Made by a program: the position numbers and the translations under genes | Notes under the pieces: model-generated | Databases searched by the model: none | What the model was told of the DNA's origin: nothing | What the model saw: only the letters and a program-made list of their open reading frames with translations | In this document: in pieces, positions 1 to 7,679 of the stretch | Numbering within the stretch: the stretch's first letter is position 1 | Layout: every line of letters starts with the position of its first letter | Assembly: GCF_900102545.1 (NCBI RefSeq) | Contig: NZ_FNBN01000001.1 | Location: forward strand, 174,799 to 238,798 | Direction of reading: 5' to 3' | Length of the DNA stretch: 64,000 bases | DNA from: Chitinophaga filiformis | GTDB lineage: Bacteria; Bacteroidota; Bacteroidia; Chitinophagales; Chitinophagaceae

Positions 1-867
1 GATAAAGATCACGAAGAAGATCAGGTTTAGCCATACGTTGGTAGAGATATTGTTCAGGATCTCAGGATCCAGTGAATCGAGGAAATGGAAAGGCAGGCTT
101 AATAACACATAGATCAGGAAAATGAAGAAGCCATAAAGGCTGGCATTCAGTACTCCTGTCTTTTTATCCTGCGACTTTTTAGTGAAGAATGATACAGTGA
201 GCGGTATCATCGGGAACACGCAAGGTGTCAGCAATGCAATAAAACCACCGATCACACCCAGGATGAACAATCCCCAGAGGCTTTTCTTAGCGGTTCCTTC
301 TTCCCCACCACAGTTATTCACCGGATGGTCTTTGTCGATGGAAGCACGTTTCAGTGTTTGTCCGCCGGCGGTAGATTCCTGTAAGCCCGCTGCCACATTC
401 ACCAGGTTACCGCTTGCATCTACATTAAAACGGAACTTCACTTCTTCAGGACCTACCACTTCGTCGCCTTTCAGCGCCATGTAATTAACAGCGCCTTCCA
501 GTTTTGTAACAGGACCATTCAGTTTTACGGTCACCAGCAGAGATACCTGGTTTTCGAAGTATTTGATCTCGGTATTATCGAATAAAGGCTCCGGCGCCTT
601 TTTCAGTTCTCCTTCTTCTGTGATACCGGTAATCGCAGCTGCGCTGTCGACCGTTACACGGGTATTAGGTTCATCATCTTTCATGGTAGTGGAAAACAGC
701 TTCCAATCTTTCTGTACAGTACCTTTCAGATGTAATATATATTCATGTTCACCCTTTTTCTCTGCTGTATACTCCCATTTGGCGACAGCTGCGGGAGCAG
801 GATTCTCCTGTGCCCTGACAGCAAATACAGCGGTGATAAGGATAATGAACGTAAGCAACTGCTTCAT
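1..867 (-). CDS. DsbD-type thiol:disulfide interchange protein, truncated by window edge
   Basis: Only the first 289 codons are present; the gene runs off the left edge. It starts with a signal peptide (MKQLLTFIILITAVFAVRAQ), then a DsbD N-terminal-like beta domain, then the start of a membrane domain with the motif LTPCVFPMIPLTVSFF near residue 215, which holds the first membrane cysteine of DsbD/CcdA proteins. DsbD passes electrons from cytosolic thioredoxin across the inner membrane to periplasmic partners. The beta domain lacks the usual cysteine pair: where the neighbour at 984-1439 reads CDDHQC, this one reads LKGDEV. The family call is firm; the partner is inferred. A terminator lies between the two genes, so this one probably has its own promoter. 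Confidence 0.88.
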   Translation of the reverse strand, partial: MKQLLTFIILITAVFAVRAQENPAPAAVAKWEYTAEKKGEHEYILHLKGTVQKDWKLFSTTMKDDEPNTRVTVDSAAAITGITEEGELKKAPEPLFDNTEIKYFENQVSLLVTVKLNGPVTKLEGAVNYMALKGDEVVGPEEVKFRFNVDASGNLVNVAAGLQESTAGGQTLKRASIDKDHPVNNCGGEEGTAKKSLWGLFILGVIGGFIALLTPCVFPMIPLTVSFFTKKSQDKKTGVLNASLYGFFIFLIYVLLSLPFHFLDSLDPEILNNISTNVWLNLIFFVIFI

Positions 868-906
868 ATAAATAATAGGCTTTAAAGACTTATTACCATT
901 CCAAAT

Positions 907-938
907 AATAAACGAGTTCCTCTGGGAACTCGTTTATT
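907..938 (-). terminator. Intrinsic terminator after the DsbD N-domain gene
   Basis: A perfect 14-bp stem (arm AATAAACGAGTTCC) with the 4-base loop CAGA. Read on the minus strand it ends in a T-rich tail. It sits 46 bases after the stop of the gene at 984-1439 and 40 bases before the DsbD-type start. A-rich sequence on the other side may let it work in both directions. Confidence 0.8.
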
Positions 939-983
939 AAATTCTGTTTACCTCGCGGAAGATTGCTCATCCGTCGTTATAAC

Positions 984-1439
984 TTATTTTCCTCCTACGC
1001 TGATAGCGAATTCCACTTCTTTCGGCGGCAGGCACTGGTGATCATCACACACCATAAATTCTACACTACCTTTCACTTTAGTAGCAGCCTTTCCTTTCAC
1101 GGTTACTTTCTGCACGAAATTCACCTGGTTTTCGTAGTATTTCAGCTCAGAATCGAAGTTCTTATCGAATGCTTTATGCAGCTTACCCACTTCACGGATC
1201 TTACCTACAGGTGTTACCAACGGATTCTTCGTTAGTTTGAAGGTGGTAGGTACCGGACCTTCACCTGCTTCCTGTGCATACAGGTGCCATTTGCTATCTA
1301 TGGTAGCTGTCATGTGCAGTTCATAGGTAGTAGCATCAATCTTCTTGGCGGTAAAATCCCATTTCACCGGGTTTTCTATCTGCGCACTTGCCAGTATCGG
1401 CAAGGCAAATAAGAAAACTGCTGTTAATAATTTTCTCAT
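984..1439 (-). CDS. Secreted stand-alone DsbD N-terminal (nDsbD-like) domain protein
   Basis: A 151-residue protein with a signal peptide (about residues 1-20, ending in ASAQ) and a single domain resembling the periplasmic N-terminal domain of DsbD. The two cysteines (Cys131 and Cys136, in VCDDHQCLPPKEV) fit the redox pair of that domain. It is paralogous to the N-terminal domain of the downstream DsbD-type protein, sharing the YxENQV motif and the terminal beta strand, but only this copy keeps the cysteines. A likely job is to receive electrons from the membrane part of the neighbour; this is inference. Its own terminator follows. purQ lies 64 bases upstream. Confidence 0.75.
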   Translation of the reverse strand: MRKLLTAVFLFALPILASAQIENPVKWDFTAKKIDATTYELHMTATIDSKWHLYAQEAGEGPVPTTFKLTKNPLVTPVGKIREVGKLHKAFDKNFDSELKYYENQVNFVQKVTVKGKAATKVKGSVEFMVCDDHQCLPPKEVEFAISVGGK

Positions 1440-1503
1440 ACTGGATTTTTTAACTGGTTGGTTGGCTTGATTTTAAATATTGGGTGGTTCTTCCACCTCA
1501 GCA

Positions 1504-2196
1504 TCAATTGTTATTGATAAGGCTTTGAAAAATGAGCTGCCCATCTGTATTACCCAATACTGAGCTGGTAGCTCTTTCTGGGTGAGGCATCATGCCAAAT
1601 ACATTACGCTCTTTGTTACAGATGCCGGCGATGTTACGCAACGCTCCATTTGGATTGGCGCCATCTACTACATTACCAAATTCGTCGCAGTAACGGAAAA
1701 GTACCTGGTTGTTCGCAAACAGGCCTTCGAGTGTAGCATCATCTGCATAGTAGCGGCCTTCGCCATGTGCTACCGGAATCTTCAATGCACGTCCGGTTAC
1801 ATCTTTGGTCAGGGATGCGGATGTATTTTCACTTTTCAGGTATACATTCTTACATACAAACTGCTGATGACTGTTCTGCAGTAAAGCCCCCGGTAACAGA
1901 CCCGCTTCACAGAGGATCTGGAAACCATTACATACCCCGATCACACGGCCACCTTTGTTGGCAAACTCTATCACACTCTGCATCATGGGACTAAAGCGGG
2001 CAATAGCACCGCAACGCAGGTAATCTCCATAAGAAAAGCCGCCTGGCAGTACAATACAGTCTTCTTTAGTGAACTTGCTCAGGTCAGAGTCTTTATGCCA
2101 CAGCTCTATTACCTCCTGTCCAAGATCGTTGCGTAATGAATCGATCATGTCATGATCACAATTAGAGCCCGGAAAGGTGACAACGCCAAATTTCAT
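1504..2196 (-). CDS. purQ: Phosphoribosylformylglycinamidine synthase subunit PurQ
   Basis: 230 residues, the usual length of PurQ. It is the class I glutamine amidotransferase subunit that supplies ammonia for the fourth step of purine synthesis (FGAR to FGAM) together with PurL and PurS. Visible marks are the N-terminal [10 protein letters not shown], the oxyanion segment [15 protein letters not shown], the nucleophile Cys89 in GVCNG, and the His-Glu pair in MMPHPER. No purL or purS is nearby, so the pathway is dispersed here. Cytoplasmic. The start is the first ATG and gives the standard N-terminus. Confidence 0.96.
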   Translation of the reverse strand: MKFGVVTFPGSNCDHDMIDSLRNDLGQEVIELWHKDSDLSKFTKEDCIVLPGGFSYGDYLRCGAIARFSPMMQSVIEFANKGGRVIGVCNGFQILCEAGLLPGALLQNSHQQFVCKNVYLKSENTSASLTKDVTGRALKIPVAHGEGRYYADDATLEGLFANNQVLFRYCDEFGNVVDGANPNGALRNIAGICNKERNVFGMMPHPERATSSVLGNTDGQLIFQSLINNN

Positions 2197-2364
2197 GTTT
2201 AATTTGTTGAATGTTACGGTCTAAAATATTATTCAAGCTTTTATCCGGCAGATAGCAGGCTGGTGACCATTTATCGAAATTACCGGAAAAGGCACAAAAT
2301 TACTACGCCGTCCGCACATTTCCATAGCCGTTCGTCCGGTTTTAACAATTACCCGCGAAGTCGG

Positions 2365-3348
2365 TTAGTTTTTGCTGAAATACTGCATTATAATGACATA
2401 GGCTAATGTCAGGATGTGAATGATATTGGCTACCGTATTGTTGACAATAGACCAATAGGCATTGGCTACAAACAGGGAAAGCGGCAAAATAGCGAGTACC
2501 CAATAGGCTGGAGAGAAATGTACATTGAAAAAAGGCACTATCATGGCTACAAACACGTATACTACCAATACACTCCAGATCTTACGGCCCTGGATCAGCA
2601 TCTTCTTGAGGGTACGCTGCAGTAATAACCAGCCCAGTATGAAGAAGAACAGGCTTATCGCCATAGCTCCCCATACCTTGTAATGCTGAATAAAAGGTAT
2701 TTCAAGCCCCATTCTTGGGATTTTTGCAAACAAGGCCCACTGGTCTGTCAGGAAAAGGTAGGTTCCCAGCAGGTATATCGGACAGATCAGGCCCAGCAAA
2801 GCAATAATCCATTCCGCCAGACGGAAGGGACGCATGATGAGCAGGCTTAACCATAACAAAAGGCAGAATATAGTAGCCGGGAAGTAAAACAGGCCACATA
2901 TACCCAGGGCAAAACCGATATTAAATACCACATCCCTGGCTGAGGTACGGGTATACAAGAGGGTAATATTGGAAAATACCCACAACATCACCAGGTTAAC
3001 CAGTAAAGCCGGGGAAAATACGTTCCAGCCCTCATACAGCGAGGTAAAGAGCATATAGCTCATAGCGGGCAGGTAAGTAGCCTTGGCAAATAAGCGCTGG
3101 TGGTTCACGATCTTTGTTACCAGCAGGGCCTGCAATAACAGCAGTATGACCGCCAGCGAGGTAAACAGGAAAGGACTCTTTCCAAACGCCATTTCCATCC
3201 ATTTCACAAACAGGCCGTATAACAAACCTTCGTTGCCGTCTACCAGGAAGGAAGACGGATGGATCAGGTAATAGAACTTTACCAGGAGTGTATATATCAA
3301 CAGCAACAGTACCGTTAGCGGGTTGCCTGAGCGGAAAAACTTTACCAC
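2365..3348 (-). CDS. Polytopic inner-membrane protein, DUF6427-like
   Basis: A 327-residue protein with about eight to ten hydrophobic segments spread over its length, beginning MVKFFRSGNPLTVLLLLIYT. Length, N-terminus and pattern match the uncharacterised Bacteroidota family known as DUF6427. No catalytic motif stands out; function unknown. It has a very good Bacteroidota promoter 36 bases upstream and stands between purQ and the tandem repeat array. The family name is from memory; membrane localisation is clear. Confidence 0.7.
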   Translation of the reverse strand: MVKFFRSGNPLTVLLLLIYTLLVKFYYLIHPSSFLVDGNEGLLYGLFVKWMEMAFGKSPFLFTSLAVILLLLQALLVTKIVNHQRLFAKATYLPAMSYMLFTSLYEGWNVFSPALLVNLVMLWVFSNITLLYTRTSARDVVFNIGFALGICGLFYFPATIFCLLLWLSLLIMRPFRLAEWIIALLGLICPIYLLGTYLFLTDQWALFAKIPRMGLEIPFIQHYKVWGAMAISLFFFILGWLLLQRTLKKMLIQGRKIWSVLVVYVFVAMIVPFFNVHFSPAYWVLAILPLSLFVANAYWSIVNNTVANIIHILTLAYVIIMQYFSKN

Positions 3349-3383
3349 AATATGAATTCTCTTTTCAACTTTTGAAAGCGTTC

Positions 3384-3414
3384 CAAAGGTATTTTAAAGC
3401 GGGAGAAAATCAAA
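3384..3414 (-). promoter_or_regulatory. Bacteroidota promoter of the DUF6427-like gene
   Basis: Read on the minus strand, TTTG (3411-3414), a 19-base spacer and TACCTTTG (3384-3391) match the -33/-7 consensus of Bacteroidota primary sigma promoters. Transcription should start near 3380, giving a leader of about 30 bases. Confidence 0.75.
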
Positions 3415-3470
3415 ATATTATGAAAACCATGAATAATTAATGTGTTTTGGGGGTATTGGGTTTGGGGAAC

Positions 3471-4300
3471 CGTTTCGTTTTCCCGGGGTTGCACCCCGCG
3501 CTACAAACACAAAGACCCCTACCGGGGTCTATTGCCGCGAATGATTTCGTTAGGTTTTCCGGGGGGTGAAACCCAATTTCGTCCACGGGGTTGAATCCTA
3601 CCGTTTTCCCGGGGTTGCACCCCGCGCTACAAACACAAAGACCCCTACCGGGGTCTATTGCCGCGAATGATTTCGTTAGGTTTTCCGGGGGGTGAAACCC
3701 AATTTCGTCCACGGGGTTGAATCCTACCGTTTTCCCGGGGTTGCACCCCGCGCTACAAACACAAAGACCCCTACCGGGGTCTATTGCCGCAATTGATTTC
3801 GTTATGTTTTCCGGGGGTGGTGAAACCCAATTTCGTCCACGAGGTTGAATCCTACCGTTTCCCCGGGGGTTGCACCCCGCGCTACAAACACTAAGACCCC
3901 TACCGGGGTCTATTGCCGCGAATGATTTCGTTATGTTTCCCGGGGGTGGTGAAACCCAATTTCGTCCACGGGGTTGAATTCTACCGTTTCCCCGGGGTTG
4001 CACCCCGCGCTACAAACACTAAGACCCCTACCGGGGTCTATTGCCGCGAATGATTTCGTTAGGTTTCCAGAGGTGGTGAAACCCCCATTTCGTCCACGGG
4101 GTTGAATCCTACCGTTTCCCAGGGTTGCACCCGCGCTACAAACACTAAGCCCCCTACCGGGTCTATTGCCGCGATTGATTTCGTTATGTTTCCAAGGGTG
4201 GTGATACCCCCATTTCATCCACGGGGGTGAAACCCCATTTCGTCCCCGGGGTTGAAACGCATTTCGTTTTCCCGAGGTTGCACTCCGGGGTACCGTTATA
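3471..4300. repeat. Tandem array of palindromic elements, period 126-129 bp
   Basis: The core GGGGTTGCACCCCGCGCTAC recurs at 3485, 3611, 3737, 3866, 3994 and 4121, with a degenerate copy at 4274. Spacings are 126, 126, 129, 128 and 127 bp; the last is 153 because of an extra partial segment. Each unit carries at least two hairpins: GGGGT-TGC-ACCCC and AGACCCC-TACC-GGGGTCT. The left units are nearly identical and the right ones decay, as if expansion were recent on the left. Because 126 is a multiple of three the array leaves long open frames on the minus strand; these are not genes. Single relatives lie at 50985-51062 and 63914-63963. With the flanks it fills the gap between 3349 and 4384. 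Confidence 0.95.
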
Positions 4301-4311
4301 TAGTACGCGTT

Positions 4312-4358
4312 ATACCCGACGCACACCCGACGTATACCAGACGCATACCCGACGCATA
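4312..4358. repeat. Four tandem copies of an 11-bp unit
   Basis: ATACCCGACGC (4312-4322), ACACCCGACGT, ATACCAGACGC and ATACCCGACGC (4345-4355) follow head to tail. They lie between the palindrome array and the stop of the lipoprotein gene. No function is visible. Confidence 0.85.
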
Positions 4359-4384
4359 GTTGGACTTGAACTCCCGAACCCCTT

Positions 4385-5014
4385 TTATGTTCCCTCCTCC
4401 GTCTGCCCTTCCGGTGTTACCACGTCAATCTTATCTATCAGCAACCGGTCCCCCTGGATCACAAAATCGATCCGCAGGGTATAGACAATAGTTACATCTA
4501 TAGATGCCCCATTCTCAGTTTCGGTATAATTTCCAAAGGTAGCCTGGCTGAAATTGGAGATGTCCTCCTCATATTCCTGGCTCAGCAGGATAAGATCGGC
4601 ATCAAATCCGTAGGGCGTAGGCGTTCGTACACTGTCCTGGCTAATCCTGCCGGCACAAAGCTGGAAATAAGCGTTCTTATCGGCTATGTAATCCTGGGTA
4701 AATATGCCCGAATGGGATAAAATGCGGAGATAGGCGGCCGTGCTGTCAAAATTGACGGCATACCGGCCGGTGTCTTCCACTCCGGAGTTATCCACCAGCT
4801 GGATATCCACCAGAGAGTCTACCCGGGTGCTGTACCAGTCAAAGAAGTCACGCACCCTTTCTTCCAGTACCTGCTGGCTGATCTCAGGACTGACCGTGCC
4901 CTTGAAGTATGCCCTGGCTGAAGGGGTTTCCCGATCCTTATGAAAACCGAAAAGACCACATGCGCTGATGGTCATGGTAATCCCAAGCAGGAAGAGGTTT
5001 CGTTCTCTTTTCAT
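4385..5014 (-). CDS. Putative lipoprotein of unknown function
   Basis: 209 residues with a lipoprotein signal peptide: basic MKRERN, a hydrophobic stretch, then the lipobox-like ISAC before Gly-Leu-Phe. The mature part is acidic and mixed alpha/beta, with EERVRDFFDWYSTRVDSL near residue 55. The length and the early FFDWY segment recall small secreted DUF3828-like proteins, but I cannot confirm this. It follows the TPR gene in the same direction after about 90 bases and may share its transcript. Confidence 0.6.
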   Translation of the reverse strand: MKRERNLFLLGITMTISACGLFGFHKDRETPSARAYFKGTVSPEISQQVLEERVRDFFDWYSTRVDSLVDIQLVDNSGVEDTGRYAVNFDSTAAYLRILSHSGIFTQDYIADKNAYFQLCAGRISQDSVRTPTPYGFDADLILLSQEYEEDISNFSQATFGNYTETENGASIDVTIVYTLRIDFVIQGDRLLIDKIDVVTPEGQTEEGT

Positions 5015-5103
5015 TATCAGATATGGTATAAATAGCTGTTACTTACCCCAGGATCCGCTTCCGGATACAGCTTAATGAGAACAGCTGAATACCTTCGATG
5101 TTG

Positions 5104-6273
5104 TCATTTCGCTGCTTTCTTTATAGCATCCGCCAGGATAATCTGTGTTCGTATGAAAGTATTTTCTTCTGTAATCTTTATCCTGTTCTCCTTAAACCAT
5201 TTCATAAAGTCGTTCCATTGCTGTTCATGTTCGCTCCTCCATTCTCCGAATACCTTTTCATCTCCCAGTCCCAGTATCCAGTAGTTATAGGCCTCCAGGT
5301 GTCCCGCCTCTTTCACTTTCCGCTGGAAATCGAAAAGCACAACGGGATAAGTTGTATCCCGCCCCTCCTGTGTATAGATGTCCAGAAATTTTGTCCTTAT
5401 ACGGTTCAAAGATGCCAGATTGATCATCTTCTCCCCTATTATTGATTTCACCAGGGTCATTTCGTAGGCTCCATTTGCAAAAGATTTTCCCATCGACGCC
5501 ATCACCTGCTCGGCCAGGGCACTGGCCAGAGAACTAACCTGTGCTTTTTTACTCTGGCTGGCATCCAGCACGATCGTATTGTTCTGCTTCGCAAAACTTA
5601 CGGACACGGTAGTATCAGACTCAAATTTAATCTCTCCTTTGTAAGTATAATATAAAAGTTTGCTGATCTCTTCTGTGCGTTTGGATCCACGTTCGATGTT
5701 CATAAAGATCTCTCCGTAGATCATTCCCCATATCTCCTGATCGGAATCAAGGAAAATCTTTGCGGCCCTGTAGTAGTTGGACGGATACATAGGCGCTGCC
5801 TTTATTCCTTTTTCAAAGAATCCGAGAGCAGCGTTGTACTCACTTCTCCTCAGTTCCATTACGCCACGCTCCAGGTACAGATTACCTTCTCCCGGGAATT
5901 TTTTAATGCCTTCATCATAAGCATCAATGGCTTTCTCCGGTTTTCCCATTTCATCAAGCGCATTGCCCATCATAGCATACACCCTGCCTGTTGCCTGTTT
6001 CTTCTTCACCAGTTCTTTTAACAGCTTCATGGCTTCGTCAAAGCTCTTTTGCTGATATTTGGCTAAGGCCATTTCATAAACTATTTCCGGTTCGGCCGGG
6101 TCAAGTTTACGGGCTTCTTCGAGTAAGGTAATGGACTCTGCCAGTTTACCGTTATCCATCAGTTCAATGGCTTCATTCTTTTTGGCGAGGGCCTTTTCTT
6201 TGTCAGTCGTCTGGGCTTGCGCTACAGATACAGCAAAACAACTGATCACCAGCAGGGTTCGTGGTATTCGCAT
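5104..6273 (-). CDS. Secreted tetratricopeptide-repeat protein
   Basis: 389 residues with a signal peptide ending near AQAQ (residue 21). Residues about 25-190 form several TPR units, seen in the repeated pattern of EAIELMDNGKLAESITLLEEA, PEKAIDAYDEGIKKFPGE and YNAALGFFEKGIKAAP. The C-terminal half (about 200-389) is alpha-helical with no known motif. TPR arrays bind partner proteins, often in envelope complexes; the partner here is unknown. Probably periplasmic. Confidence 0.75.
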   Translation of the reverse strand: MRIPRTLLVISCFAVSVAQAQTTDKEKALAKKNEAIELMDNGKLAESITLLEEARKLDPAEPEIVYEMALAKYQQKSFDEAMKLLKELVKKKQATGRVYAMMGNALDEMGKPEKAIDAYDEGIKKFPGEGNLYLERGVMELRRSEYNAALGFFEKGIKAAPMYPSNYYRAAKIFLDSDQEIWGMIYGEIFMNIERGSKRTEEISKLLYYTYKGEIKFESDTTVSVSFAKQNNTIVLDASQSKKAQVSSLASALAEQVMASMGKSFANGAYEMTLVKSIIGEKMINLASLNRIRTKFLDIYTQEGRDTTYPVVLFDFQRKVKEAGHLEAYNYWILGLGDEKVFGEWRSEHEQQWNDFMKWFKENRIKITEENTFIRTQIILADAIKKAAK

Positions 6274-6374
6274 AAATAGGTATTGAGATTGTCCCTTAAA
6301 ATGTAATAAAGATAAATATTTATTATCTGAAGAGTTCTGGTCCGGCGAAATGATTAGGAATACTTTAACGAAGG

Positions 6375-7031
6375 TTATTTTTTGACTGGCTTTCCGCTTA
6401 CATACTTATTGTTACGGATAATGAAGCGGTAAGGCAGCAAGGCATCTGCCCCTGCATAGTCCACCCCTATACGGGGAGTTGTAAGGATATCTTCTTTCGC
6501 GGGCACAAAGCCATCTGAGGCAAGATAAAATGCATCTTCCAGCAGTGATTCACCCGTATGCCCGACAGTGATCCCAAGTGCTTTTGATACATTTCCCGGT
6601 CCCCTGGTTAACGTGAAATCTGCCACTTTCTTTCCGGTACGTCGCAGCATAACGGGTACGCCTGTTATTGGTTCTGCCCCCCTGATGAGTATTGCATGTG
6701 GAACATCCACTTTATTGGTCACAATATTGAATAACTGATGGATACCATAACATAGATATACATACGCCCGGCCGGCTTCATGGTACATGACTTCCGTACG
6801 GGCAGTACGCCGGCCGCCATAAGCATGGGAAGCTTTGTCGGTAACCCCGGCATAGGCTTCCGTTTCTACTATACGCGCAGCCGTTAGCTCACCGTCGAAT
6901 TTCGTGACGATGATCTTTCCCAGCAATTCACGGGCTATAGTTAAAACATCTGGACGGTTGTAAAAACCGGATGACAATTTCTGATAAGCGGTGGTCGGCA
7001 AAATATTAGTATAACGGCTTCCGTTAAACAA
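6375..7031 (-). CDS. DNA-3-methyladenine glycosylase (AAG/MPG family)
   Basis: 218 residues, typical for bacterial members of the eukaryote-type alkyladenine glycosylase family. It removes 3-methyladenine and related alkylated purines to start base excision repair. Motifs are ARELLGKII near residue 35, the catalytic-Glu region ETEAY, SHAYGGRRTARTEVMY, the nucleotide-flipping AYVYLCYGIHQLFNIV, and RGPGNVSKALGI. The start codon overlaps the stop of the upstream gene by 8 bases, so the two are probably translationally coupled. Cytoplasmic. Confidence 0.93.
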   Translation of the reverse strand: MFNGSRYTNILPTTAYQKLSSGFYNRPDVLTIARELLGKIIVTKFDGELTAARIVETEAYAGVTDKASHAYGGRRTARTEVMYHEAGRAYVYLCYGIHQLFNIVTNKVDVPHAILIRGAEPITGVPVMLRRTGKKVADFTLTRGPGNVSKALGITVGHTGESLLEDAFYLASDGFVPAKEDILTTPRIGVDYAGADALLPYRFIIRNNKYVSGKPVKK

Positions 7032-7590
7032 TCTTTAAATGGGGCTCCAGCAATGCATAGATCTTATTCAGCACAGGCACAAGACTTTCAAAATCAAAGT
7101 CTTCTCTAAAGGAATCTGTATCTGATGACCACAGGAAAAGATCGGCACAGATCTCCATATATTCCTCTACAATGTCGCTGTTCAGAAGAGACAACAGTTC
7201 TGTCACGTTTTCCTGCAGCGCATAGTCCTTCACCACTCCCAGGGCACCGTAGATCTCGTACAATAGCGGATCATCGTCTGCCTCCAGGATTTCTGCCTTC
7301 AGGGAAGAAAAATCGAAGCCTGTATAAGCAGTATCGGTTTCATTGATCTCCTTACCCCATGCCTGTAAATTGGGGGTATCGAAAGTAATAATGCCTTCTT
7401 CAATGCCTTTCCTTAACGCAGGAAGGTCGGCATATAAACAGATCTTACCGTCCTTATCTGTCAGCAATCTGTCAGTATCATTATCTGACATATCGGTGCC
7501 AGAAACAGTATAATAAGTCTCGTCTTTGTAAATTACCTGCAATAAATACTTCTTGTATTTTTCGGAGGCTGCATCATAAAATTCTTCCAT
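7024..7590 (-). CDS. Conserved hypothetical protein
   Basis: 188 residues, acidic, no signal peptide or membrane segment, so cytoplasmic. I do not recognise the family. The N-terminal half looks beta-rich (YLLQVIYKDETYYTVSG), the C-terminal half alpha-helical (ENVTELLSLLNSDIVEEYMEI). It overlaps the glycosylase start by 8 bases, which suggests co-expression rather than a repair role. Confidence 0.6.
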   Translation of the reverse strand: MEEFYDAASEKYKKYLLQVIYKDETYYTVSGTDMSDNDTDRLLTDKDGKICLYADLPALRKGIEEGIITFDTPNLQAWGKEINETDTAYTGFDFSSLKAEILEADDDPLLYEIYGALGVVKDYALQENVTELLSLLNSDIVEEYMEICADLFLWSSDTDSFREDFDFESLVPVLNKIYALLEPHLKIV

Positions 7591-7623
7591 ATTAACATTG
7601 GTTATTCTTCTAAGGTACTAAAA

Positions 7624-7662
7624 TAAAAAAACCGCCGCATATAACATGAGGCGGTCTTTTTG
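7624..7662 (-). terminator. Terminator after the M14/M20 operon
   Basis: Minus-strand reading gives GACCGCCTCAT, a short loop, ATGCGGCGG and then a run of seven T. The stem has one mismatch. It closes the long transcript that ends with the M14 peptidase at 7680. Its sequence is nearly the same as the terminator at 22568-22606. Confidence 0.85.
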
Positions 7663-7679
7663 ATCGTATCGTTTATCAC

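Noticed and set aside
1475..1500. Possible terminator between purQ and the DsbD N-domain gene
   Set aside because: The GGTGG/CCACC stem is only 5 bp and is not followed by a T-run.
3437..4326. Long open frames of 188 and 131 codons on the minus strand
   Set aside because: They are by-products of the 126-bp tandem array, whose period is a multiple of three; the peptide repeats with the DNA and resembles no protein family.
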